The notes under the pieces: generated by a model
Databases searched by the model: none
What the model saw: only the letters and a program-made list of their open reading frames with translations
Told to the model about the DNA's origin: nothing
In this document: piece after piece, positions 6,906-12,593 of the stretch
Layout: every line of letters begins with the position of its first letter
How positions within the stretch are numbered: the first letter of the stretch is position 1
NCBI GenBank assembly: GCA_027077895.1
Contig: JALWQZ010000065.1
Location: 1-12,593, forward strand
DNA length: 12,593 bases
Direction: 5' to 3'
From: Microcaldota archaeon
GTDB taxonomy: Archaea > B1Sed10-29 > WALL01 > WAMD01
Made by a program: the position numbers and the translations under genes

Positions 6906-7756
6906 TTCAATATCACCGCATTCATTAGCCATGTAGATATCAGGTCACCAACTAGACCGAAGACTAGTGTGGCACCTATGAACATCAATGTTTGTATGTG
7001 GAGTATCCATGATGCGACAACCATTACGCTCAGTGCGCCTATTGTCGTTCCTGACATTGTGACACCGGTTTTCATTGCGCCTAGCACCCTTTCATCTAGG
7101 CTACCGTTTCTCCTCTTTAGTACTCTAGTTGTAAGAAGGATGTCTGTGTCCACTGAGTAACCAACCAACATCAGCAATGCAGCCATTGTTGCCAGCGATA
7201 ATGGGATTCTGAATATTGCCATACCCATCAACGCGTATAGGACATCTAACATTGCTGCGGAAACTACATAGGTTGACGGTGCTATTTCTTTGAATGTTAT
7301 GAAAACAACAGAGGCCATGAATATGAACGCGAGTATCAACGCTCTAATACTGCTATTCCAGAACGTCCTCCCTATTGCTGGTCCTATCTCTTGAACGTTT
7401 ATATCCTTTGGATTAACGCCTAGAAGTGAACTTAATTTATCCTTTATGGTAGCGACTAGGTTGGTTGAATTTAACTGCGTCTCTACGTTTGAGTATTCTA
7501 TCATGTACATCTTCTGGTTGTTCAATGGATTCTCTGCGATACTCACCTGAAGGTTCTTCAGGTTTAAGCCAGAGAGAGCGCTCTTTACCTGGTTGGCTGT
7601 TACGTTCACGCTAGTCGGGACTATGACAGAGATACTCGTCCCACCAGTTATATCCACACCCTTAGGTATTGTAGGCACTAAGAATAGTGCTATTACAGCC
7701 AGTGTCAGTGGGATTAGTATGTAATACTTGTAGTACTTGGTTGCATATATATTCAT
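6881..7756 (-). CDS. secF: Protein-export membrane protein SecF
   Basis: 291 residues, usual length for archaeal SecF. It is the partner of SecD in the export-assisting complex. The first transmembrane helix (about 11-29) leads to GVDITGGTS, the SecF version of the SecD/F GG motif. An extracytoplasmic domain (about 40-130) follows, containing sequons such as NVT and NST, and then five more helices. The family signature GYSVDTDILLTTRVL is at 199-213, with D203 and D205 in the fourth helix. Start: GTG codons reach up to 7768, but ATG 7756 (MNIYATKYYK) has GGTGGT four bases upstream and a TATA-like box (7794-7803) at a suitable distance. It is the first gene of the operon and diverges from trmI. 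Confidence 0.94.
   Translation of the reverse strand: MNIYATKYYKYYILIPLTLAVIALFLVPTIPKGVDITGGTSISVIVPTSVNVTANQVKSALSGLNLKNLQVSIAENPLNNQKMYMIEYSNVETQLNSTNLVATIKDKLSSLLGVNPKDINVQEIGPAIGRTFWNSSIRALILAFIFMASVVFITFKEIAPSTYVVSAAMLDVLYALMGMAIFRIPLSLATMAALLMLVGYSVDTDILLTTRVLKRRNGSLDERVLGAMKTGVTMSGTTIGALSVMVVASWILHIQTLMFIGATLVFGLVGDLISTWLMNAVILKWWVERKS
6911..6917 (-). promoter_or_regulatory. Shine-Dalgarno site of secD, inside the 5' part of the longer open frame
   Basis: The minus strand reads GGTGATA, five bases, then ATG 6905. It lies within the last codons of secF. This favours ATG 6905 over ATG 6932 as the secD start. Confidence 0.6.
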
Positions 7757-7793
7757 CACTACCACCACTTGTTGGTGTATTTTGTGTTTAGGA

Positions 7794-7803
7794 GTATAAA
7801 AAG
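7794..7803 (-). promoter_or_regulatory. TATA box of the secF-secD operon
   Basis: The minus strand reads CTTTTTATAC. Transcription would start near 7772, leaving a leader of about 15 bases that holds the GGTGGT ribosome-binding site before ATG 7756. Confidence 0.5.
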
Positions 7804-7836
7804 CATCCTGAATAATATTTATACGATGCTGAATAA
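7803..7836. repeat. Short repeat pair around the trmI promoter
   Basis: Two near-identical direct copies, ATCCTGAATAA (7805-7815) and ATGCTGAATAA (7826-7836), are 21 bp apart, two helical turns. GCATC (7803-7807) and GATGC (7825-7829) also form an inverted pair flanking the TATA-like stretch. It could be an operator for the divergent secFD/trmI promoters, but the elements are short enough to occur by chance. Confidence 0.35.
7816..7823 (+). promoter_or_regulatory. TATA box of the trmI-deaminase operon
   Basis: TATTTATA centred about 26 bases before ATG 7846. There is no Shine-Dalgarno site in front of that ATG, so the transcript is probably leaderless. Confidence 0.55.
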
Positions 7837-7845
7837 AAACAGTTC

Positions 7846-8604
7846 ATGCGCTTGCTATTGCTTGGCGAGGATGGATATTCTAGGATTGTTAATTACGACG
7901 ACACTGAGGATAAGGACATCCACACGAATAAAGGTGTTGTGAGGCACGAGGATATACGTGTGGGTCGGATTGTCAAAACTAGCAAGGGATATAGATTCTT
8001 GATTACTAGGCCAAGTGTCAGGGATATTGTTCAGAATATTAAGGGGGGTGCTAAGCCCATATACGAGTATCACTCTGGAATGTTTGGGGCGATGATGGGG
8101 CTACAACCTGGAAAGACAGTCCTAGAGTCTGGTACAGGTTCAGCAGGCTCTACGCTTGTATTTGCCAGCATGTGTTACCCCGGAAAGGTATACTCCTTTG
8201 AGAGGGAGGAGAGGTTCTATGAAGTCGCTAGGAAGAATGTTGTGGCTTCAGGCCTAGATAATATTGTTCTATTCAACGAAGACGTTTCAGGCGCTGTTGA
8301 TGCCCTCAATGGTCGCGGGGTAGACTCAGTTGATGCGATTTTTCTCGATCTCCAGGATCCAGAGAATAGGATAGAAGATCTTTCTAGGATCCTAGCAAAC
8401 GGTGGGTTCTTCGGCGTTTACACTCCTGTTTTTGATAGTGTGACACCGGTTTGGAGAGAGTTTGAGAGATTAGGTTATGTTGGTATAAGGGCGATCGCTT
8501 TGACTAACCAGAGAGTTATAGTTAAGAAGTACACTAGATTTGACCAGGAGCAATTTGGGTTTCCTGGATTTTTTGTTATTGCTAGAAAGTTTGGAGGTGT
8601 TTAG
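7846..8604 (+). CDS. trmI: tRNA (adenine-N1)-methyltransferase, TrmI type
   Basis: 252 residues, typical for archaeal TrmI. It transfers methyl from S-adenosylmethionine to N1 of adenine 58, and in several archaea also 57, in the tRNA T-loop, stabilising the tRNA fold. The N-terminal small beta domain (about 1-60) is followed by a Rossmann-fold methyltransferase domain. Visible motifs: the cofactor-binding loop ESGTGSAGST (94-103), the acidic residue E119 in YSFERE that should bind the cofactor ribose, ED (145-146), and the FLDLQDP segment (166-172), where D168 is the expected adenine-site aspartate. Start: ATG 7846 is immediately preceded by a TATA-like box 26 bases upstream, implying leaderless translation. 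Its TAG stop directly abuts the GTG start of the deaminase gene, so both are surely one transcript. Confidence 0.92.
   Translation: MRLLLLGEDGYSRIVNYDDTEDKDIHTNKGVVRHEDIRVGRIVKTSKGYRFLITRPSVRDIVQNIKGGAKPIYEYHSGMFGAMMGLQPGKTVLESGTGSAGSTLVFASMCYPGKVYSFEREERFYEVARKNVVASGLDNIVLFNEDVSGAVDALNGRGVDSVDAIFLDLQDPENRIEDLSRILANGGFFGVYTPVFDSVTPVWREFERLGYVGIRAIALTNQRVIVKKYTRFDQEQFGFPGFFVIARKFGGV
8593..8599 (+). promoter_or_regulatory. Shine-Dalgarno site of the deaminase gene
   Basis: GGAGGTG, five bases before GTG 8605, inside the last codons of trmI. It supports the GTG start and coupled translation of the two genes. Confidence 0.75.
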
Positions 8605-9114
8605 GTGTCTAGGCCTGATAAGGACATGTATTACCTTAAAATTGCTGAGGCTGTTGGTGCCAGGTCGCCGTGCCTCAGGAGAAAATTTGGTGCAATAATG
8701 GTTGTTAACGATGCGATTGTGTCTACTGGGTATAATGGTCCTGCCAGGGGTTCTGTAAATTGTGAGGAGACTGGTTGTTTGAAGGATATGGCAAATGCCC
8801 CAGCGTACGCTGCGTACGACCTTTGTCCTGCTGTTCATGCCGAAGAAAATACAGTTATAAACGCTGCTAGGAATGGTGTAAGTGTGTATGGTGGGACGTT
8901 GTACATAGTTGGGAAGTACCCAGATGGTAGACTGGCGCCCAGTTATCCCTGTGATAGGTGTAAGAGGGTTCTGATTAATTCTGGTGTAAAGCAGGTTGTT
9001 ACAATAGACGAAAAGGGAAATGTGATAAAGTTCAACGTGGACGATTGGATAGATTATGACAAGCGTACATACATTGAGAAGATAGAAAAGTTCAAGAAAG
9101 ATGGAAAACTTTAA
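8605..9114 (+). CDS. dCMP deaminase-like zinc-dependent cytidine/deoxycytidylate deaminase
   Basis: 169 residues, usual size for dCMP deaminase/ComEB-like proteins. The family converts dCMP to dUMP, feeding thymidylate synthesis in the cytosol. The zinc site is clear: H78-A-E80, where E80 is the proton-shuttling glutamate, and P115-C-x2-C119. The N-terminal GYNGPARG segment (42-49) and the Cys-containing stretch with C53, C58 and C74 match the part of dCMP deaminases that often carries a structural zinc. GTG 8605 has a strong Shine-Dalgarno GGAGGTG and begins directly after the trmI stop. Substrate is inferred: related family members act on other cytosine compounds, and trmI next door gives no direct hint beyond nucleotide chemistry. 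Confidence 0.88.
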   Translation: MSRPDKDMYYLKIAEAVGARSPCLRRKFGAIMVVNDAIVSTGYNGPARGSVNCEETGCLKDMANAPAYAAYDLCPAVHAEENTVINAARNGVSVYGGTLYIVGKYPDGRLAPSYPCDRCKRVLINSGVKQVVTIDEKGNVIKFNVDDWIDYDKRTYIEKIEKFKKDGKL

Positions 9115-9191
9115 GGTGTAATTGTCTGTATGTGGTTAATTCAGAGGTGCGCAGTACTACCTATCGCAAGAAACCTCACAAGAATTAATGG

Positions 9192-9208
9192 TTTTCTAAA
9201 TTTGTTTT
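9192..9208 (+). terminator. Possible T-rich terminator after the trmI-deaminase operon
   Basis: Two T tracts (TTTT at 9192-9195, TTTGTTTT at 9201-9208) on the + strand about 80 bases after the deaminase stop, in the space before the convergent tgtA 3' end. Archaeal terminators are often simple T runs. No hairpin was clear. The 96-base gap shows no other gene. Confidence 0.3.
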
Positions 9209-9210
9209 GC

Positions 9211-10908
9211 CTATTTGGGCGCGTATTTTGGATTTAGTTTTCTTGTGTCAACTGCAACCCCGTCCCTAGATTCTACCATGTCTGATCCGGACATTCTAGC
9301 GGTTCCAGTTGCCAATAGTTCACCGTTTTCATTTACAACCAGTACTTCCATACCTGCTCTTATTCTAGGATCAGCATCTAGGACGAATTTACAAAACACA
9401 CTCTTGCCGTCCTTTACCATGTCAGACGAGTTGTTATTTACCACAACTTTCCACCCATCCCTTTCCAACATTTCCCACGCTATGCCGTGTAGAATGGGAT
9501 AGTAGTCAGATGCCCGTAAAACAAATAACAGCCTGTCGCCTAGGGACACATTCCGTATTCTACCTGTGTTCTTGCTTTTTTCTATTGAGGCATTTTTTGG
9601 GATTATGTCATAATAACCATAGATGTATCCGAATATCCCCCTTACAATTTCATAATCATTCTCACATCGTTCAGGTGGCCTTGCTACACCCTCAATTTGC
9701 CCAAAGGGGTATAATTGGAGTACCTCTTTAGGGACTTCCTTGAATGGCCCAATATTCACGAATTGCTTTGACTGGATGCCAGACATAACTTTTAGTTTAT
9801 GCCTATAAACCTCTGGCCTATTCTTAGTCTCGTGTGAGAGGACAAAGAACCTTTTTTTGCTTATTCTATCTTTCTCTTCAATATACCTTATGTACTCTTT
9901 CATGTGGGTAAACGCATCATACAATTTAGGATGTGCCCTTGCTCTTTTTTCTAGCAACTCCCACAGGGTCCCCTGTCTGACTGCCTCCTTTACCCTCTTC
10001 ATTTCTTCAAGTGTCACATAGAGATTATGTAATGCTAGTAGTGATTTGTCTTTCTTCAAGTCATCAACTGTGTGTGTGGAGCAGACAGGGCAGGAACAGG
10101 GAAGTTCCTTCATGGTGTTTATATCCCTTGTTCCGTCCTCTGTTAAATACTTTCCCTTTTCTGCAAATAGTGCATATGCTGCCGAGTCAAATACATCTGC
10201 ACCCAGTGCCACACCAAATGCAAACATCATAGGGTGTCCTGCGCCGAAGAAGTGGACTGGTGTATCCCAGGGAACAACCTGTCTTGTCCAGACCAGAGCA
10301 TCAAACGCTTCCGAGAATCTATAATCGTTTAGCAACGGGACAACAGAGCCAACCGCAAAGTACCTAAACCCTAACTCCTTCATCTTCCTAGCAGAATACC
10401 TCCTGAGGTCTCTATACACCCCTCCCTGTATGGGTGCTGCCCATAATGTGTCTGATGCTTGTATTATGTCCTGTACCTTCCTGGCCCTATCGATCGTTAT
10501 TTTGACGTTCTCCTTCATCTGTTCCCTTGAACCTAGTCCTGGTATGTCTAGGATTACACCAATGTCAACACCGATATCCTTCTGGAATTTGACAATTTCT
10601 CTGTTTCCTACTTCTAAGTGTCCGTACTGCATTAATTGGAATGCTCCAGAATCAGTCATTACAAGACCATCAAAATCAATTAGTTTGTGAACACCTCTTT
10701 CCAATGCCTGCCTTCTTAGGTTTTCATTTTTCCATATTATGTATGAGTTGGTTATGACACCATCAACACCAATTTCCTTTATCTTATCCATTGGAACTGT
10801 TTGTTTTTTTGGGTTTATCACTGGCAGGAGGATGGGCGTTTCTACCCTTTTTCCATTTACCTTTAGTTTTCCTATCCTCCCCGCCAAGTCTGAGTACCTG
10901 ATTTCCAT
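9211..10908 (-). CDS. tgtA: Archaeal tRNA-guanine(15) transglycosylase (archaeosine synthesis)
   Basis: 565 residues, full length for archaeal TGT. It exchanges guanine 15 in the D-loop of tRNA for preQ0, the first step to archaeosine. The catalytic domain is at about 1-345: TDSGAFQ places D86 as the active-site aspartate, and D241 in DVFDSAAYALFAE as the nucleophile (equivalent to D95 and D249 of the Pyrococcus enzyme, by family knowledge). A zinc site is visible as C271-x-C273-x2-C276, with a later histidine, probably H294 in HNLYVT. Then follow the archaeal C1/C2 domains (about 350-485) and a C-terminal PUA domain (about 488-557) that binds the acceptor end of tRNA. Start ATG 10908 has GTGAT three bases upstream. 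It is the second gene after the exported TPR-like protein, nine bases apart, so both probably share a transcript. Nothing appears truncated. Confidence 0.96.
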   Translation of the reverse strand: MEIRYSDLAGRIGKLKVNGKRVETPILLPVINPKKQTVPMDKIKEIGVDGVITNSYIIWKNENLRRQALERGVHKLIDFDGLVMTDSGAFQLMQYGHLEVGNREIVKFQKDIGVDIGVILDIPGLGSREQMKENVKITIDRARKVQDIIQASDTLWAAPIQGGVYRDLRRYSARKMKELGFRYFAVGSVVPLLNDYRFSEAFDALVWTRQVVPWDTPVHFFGAGHPMMFAFGVALGADVFDSAAYALFAEKGKYLTEDGTRDINTMKELPCSCPVCSTHTVDDLKKDKSLLALHNLYVTLEEMKRVKEAVRQGTLWELLEKRARAHPKLYDAFTHMKEYIRYIEEKDRISKKRFFVLSHETKNRPEVYRHKLKVMSGIQSKQFVNIGPFKEVPKEVLQLYPFGQIEGVARPPERCENDYEIVRGIFGYIYGYYDIIPKNASIEKSKNTGRIRNVSLGDRLLFVLRASDYYPILHGIAWEMLERDGWKVVVNNNSSDMVKDGKSVFCKFVLDADPRIRAGMEVLVVNENGELLATGTARMSGSDMVESRDGVAVDTRKLNPKYAPK

Positions 10909-10918
10909 GGCATCACAA

Positions 10919-11503
10919 CTAGTACTTCTTGTATATATAATATATTCCTCCGATTACACCTAGGAGAACTAGCAGACCAACAACCCAAGCATAATTGCTT
11001 TTGTTCACATTTTTGTGTATTGTCTCGTTGTTTAGAAGGTTTGTTATTTTCTGGTTGACAACCGAGATATCAACATTTATTTCTGGATGGTTCATGAGTA
11101 TTTCTCTTGCCTGTCTGTACATGTCTAGGGCCTTCTCTCTCATACCCACCTGTGCATATGCATCTCCTGCAGACATGAGATAACTGTACTTCTTAGAGAA
11201 ACCAGCGATATAACTTTTTGCTGCCATTTGATAGTAATCTCCTGATTTTTCAAAATAACTTGTGCAGTTTGCCCCAGCGTCTTGATAGCATTCTCCTAGT
11301 TGGAAGTACTTGTCCCCTAGCCTTGCGTAATATGAGTACATTGTCAAGTTTGAGTATTCTGCCTTGTTATGCTCTATCCCTTGAATTTGTTGGTATATCT
11401 GCTGGCAGTCTGAGAGGGTGTAGGCAGAGGATACTCCTATTGCTAGAACGACGAGCAGCCCAGTTAACCCAGATATTAGCAGGAATGCATTCTTGCCCAG
11501 CAT
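10919..11503 (-). CDS. Exported TPR-like protein with C-terminal membrane anchor, unknown function
   Basis: 194 residues. A signal peptide (about 1-27, hydrophobic SGLTGLLVVLAIGVSSA) is followed by an extracellular helical region (about 30-165). There, repeated Tyr/Gly/Ala-rich helix pairs (YYARLGDKYFQLGECY, YFEKSGDYYQMAAKSY, YLMSAGDAYAQVG, KALDMYRQAREIL) look like three or four degenerate TPR-type repeats. A transmembrane helix (about 171-190) and the short positive tail YKKY anchor it. Four sequons (N52, N79, N159, N167) and three cysteines (C33, C72, C80) fit an outside location. The family was not recognised beyond the repeat fold. It could be a scaffold for surface complexes. It leads the operon with tgtA, although no functional tie is evident. 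ATG 11503 has only a weak AGGAT upstream; a TATA-like box about 25 bases away suggests a leaderless or very short leader transcript. Confidence 0.78.
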   Translation of the reverse strand: MLGKNAFLLISGLTGLLVVLAIGVSSAYTLSDCQQIYQQIQGIEHNKAEYSNLTMYSYYARLGDKYFQLGECYQDAGANCTSYFEKSGDYYQMAAKSYIAGFSKKYSYLMSAGDAYAQVGMREKALDMYRQAREILMNHPEINVDISVVNQKITNLLNNETIHKNVNKSNYAWVVGLLVLLGVIGGIYYIYKKY

Positions 11504-11523
11504 ATCCTATTTCTGTGTTTTGC

Positions 11524-11533
11524 AAAATAAAAA
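11524..11533 (-). promoter_or_regulatory. TATA box of the TPR protein-tgtA operon
   Basis: The minus strand reads TTTTTATTTT, centred about 25 bases before ATG 11503. It is one half of a divergent promoter pair with the GTPase gene. Confidence 0.5.
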
Positions 11534-11538
11534 GATAG

Positions 11539-11547
11539 TTATTTATG
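11539..11547 (+). promoter_or_regulatory. TATA box of the NOG1-type GTPase gene
   Basis: TTATTTATG, centred about 26 bases before ATG 11569. The upstream in-frame ATG 11545 lies inside this box, which argues for ATG 11569 as the leaderless start. Confidence 0.5.
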
Positions 11548-11568
11548 CTGCCCCACCAAAAAAGCATT

Positions 11569-12525
11569 ATGAGTTTTATTCCGTTTGTCCCTGACCCAAA
11601 GGAATTACTTAAATCAGGTATTGAGAAGGCAAAGAAGAGGGCAAGTCAGACATCTGGATTCAACAAACGCTCAATGAAAAAGAAAAGAGAGATGGTTAGG
11701 GTAGAGTCACTTTCCAGTTACTTGTATGATAAACTCCATGGGATAGTCACATCGACTGCAAGTTTTGATAAGATATCTCCTTTTTATAGAGATCTAATTG
11801 CCTCTAGACTAGATCTAGTCGAATTGAAACGGGCTCTCGCTGTTTTAAACTGGATTGCTGGAAAGACTAAGGAATTGGATAGGTACTACAGGCGTAGGAT
11901 GAGAAGGGAGACAGACATATCTGAGATAGTTAAACTCAGAAAACAGTTTGAGGCAAGGGTTGAGGACATATTGATGAAAAATTCAAATGCATTTTTCACA
12001 TTGAAGGATGCCAGCAAGAAACTAGAGGACATACCAAAGGTTAAGGATATCCCAACGGTGATACTAGCGGGTTATCCGAATGTGGGGAAGTCTAGCATAC
12101 TCCGTGGGCTGACAGGTTCTGAGGTTGAGATAAGGGAGTATCCATTTACCACTAAGAAAATACTCATTGGTTATGTTAAAGACAGGTACAGGAGTATTCA
12201 AGTTATAGACACGCCCGGATTGTTGGACAGGCCAATTGAGAAGGCAAATCCCATTGAGAGACAGGCGTTGGCTGCTTTGAGGCACCTATCAAAGAAGGTT
12301 CTCTTTGTAGTTGATCCGTCTGAAACTTGCGGGTATTCAATTGATGATCAGATGAAACTCTTGGATTCAATAAGGAAAAGAGACCTAGATGTTAGGGTTG
12401 TTGCGAATAAGTCGGACATCTACAGCGGGGATTTTAGTCATAGGGTTGATTTAGTTATCTCTGCCATGAATTCAGACGATATAGAAAAATTAAAGAAGTT
12501 CTTGTTTGAATGGCTTTATTCCTAG
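11569..12525 (+). CDS. NOG1-type (Obg-related) GTPase
   Basis: 318 residues from ATG 11569, typical for archaeal NOG1-like proteins (COG1084) and shorter than eukaryotic Nog1. Homologues bind GTP and act in large ribosomal subunit assembly. The N-terminal helical domain (1-155) begins MSFIPFVPDPKELL, as NOG1 N-termini do. GTPase motifs: G1 GYPNVGKSS (168-176), G2 around YPFTTK (191-196), G3 DTPG (214-217), G4 NKSD (280-283) and G5 SA (298-299). The region after G2 (RPIEKANPIERQALAALRHL) is the NOG1 family signature. An upstream in-frame ATG (11545) would add eight residues but falls in the TATA box. The 3' end overlaps a probable opposing gene by 36 bases. There is no ribosomal gene next to it here. 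Confidence 0.92.
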   Translation: MSFIPFVPDPKELLKSGIEKAKKRASQTSGFNKRSMKKKREMVRVESLSSYLYDKLHGIVTSTASFDKISPFYRDLIASRLDLVELKRALAVLNWIAGKTKELDRYYRRRMRRETDISEIVKLRKQFEARVEDILMKNSNAFFTLKDASKKLEDIPKVKDIPTVILAGYPNVGKSSILRGLTGSEVEIREYPFTTKKILIGYVKDRYRSIQVIDTPGLLDRPIEKANPIERQALAALRHLSKKVLFVVDPSETCGYSIDDQMKLLDSIRKRDLDVRVVANKSDIYSGDFSHRVDLVISAMNSDDIEKLKKFLFEWLYS

Positions 12526-12593
12526 TATACCTTGTATCTCCCTAACCCTCTTTAAGTTCACCCAGCCCGCTTCTCTAAGCCTCTCTATGACAC
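12490..12593 (-). CDS. C-terminal fragment of an unidentified protein (gene continues past the right edge)
   Basis: The minus strand is open from the window edge for 33 codons to TAA 12490-12492. The peptide contains IERLREAGWVNLKRVREI and ends in KQELL. The charged, helix-like composition and normal codon use (AGG/AGA, ATA) fit a real protein end. It overlaps the end of the GTPase gene by 36 bases, tail to tail. No family was recognised. The open stretch is short, so chance is possible. Confidence 0.4.
   Translation of the reverse strand, partial: VIERLREAGWVNLKRVREIQGILGIKPFKQELL

Noticed and set aside
9115..9210. Small RNA between the deaminase and tgtA 3' ends
   Set aside because: Only a weak GAGGT/ACCTC pairing and T tracts are visible, better explained as a terminator region.
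11545..11568. Start of the NOG1-type GTPase at ATG 11545
   Set aside because: This ATG lies in the likely TATA box, and NOG1 homologues start at the MSFIPFVPDP-like segment encoded from 11569.
1..12593. tRNA or rRNA genes, CRISPR arrays, insertion sequences
   Set aside because: No cloverleaf with a T-loop consensus, no regularly spaced repeats, and no transposase or terminal inverted repeats were seen; this was by eye, so a degenerate element could be missed.

Overview
This window is chromosomal DNA from an archaeon. The evidence is a full-length archaeosine tRNA-guanine transglycosylase with a C-terminal PUA domain, an archaeal-type SecF-SecD pair, an Lhr-family helicase with a zinc ribbon, TATA-like boxes about 26 bases upstream of several start codons, and Shine-Dalgarno sites of the form GGTGAT (complementary to the archaeal 16S 3' end). 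Arginine is mostly AGG/AGA and isoleucine is often ATA. Exported proteins carry many N-x-S/T sequons, as expected where the cell surface is N-glycosylated. The lineage cannot be fixed from sequence alone; compact operons and many exported proteins without recognised families would fit a DPANN or deep euryarchaeal lineage.

Layout, left to right. Positions 1-324 are very AT-rich and carry no recognisable gene. Next comes a large + strand Lhr-type helicase (325-2958). A minus-strand pair follows: a secreted coiled-coil protein (start 4595) and a small, sequon-rich lipoprotein (start 3304). Diverging from it on the + strand is a membrane-anchored winged-helix regulator (4682-5371), whose promoter holds a perfect 9-bp inverted repeat. 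The minus-strand secF-secD operon (7756 down to 5364) is next. It diverges from a + strand pair, the tRNA m1A methyltransferase trmI and a dCMP-deaminase-like protein (7846-9114). Another minus-strand pair follows, an exported TPR-like membrane protein and tgtA (11503 down to 9211). Last are a NOG1-type GTPase (11569-12525) and the 3' end of a minus-strand gene at the right edge.

Two themes stand out. One is information processing: helicase, TrmI, TgtA and NOG1-type GTPase act on nucleic acids, tRNA or ribosomes. The other is the cell envelope: SecDF helps export, and three exported or anchored proteins plus a membrane-spanning regulator look like surface components. The least ordinary part is 2960-5371, where the one-component membrane regulator, the secreted coiled-coil protein and the sequon-rich lipoprotein share one control region and may form an undescribed surface-sensing or surface-building module. 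No rRNA, tRNA, CRISPR array or transposase was found.
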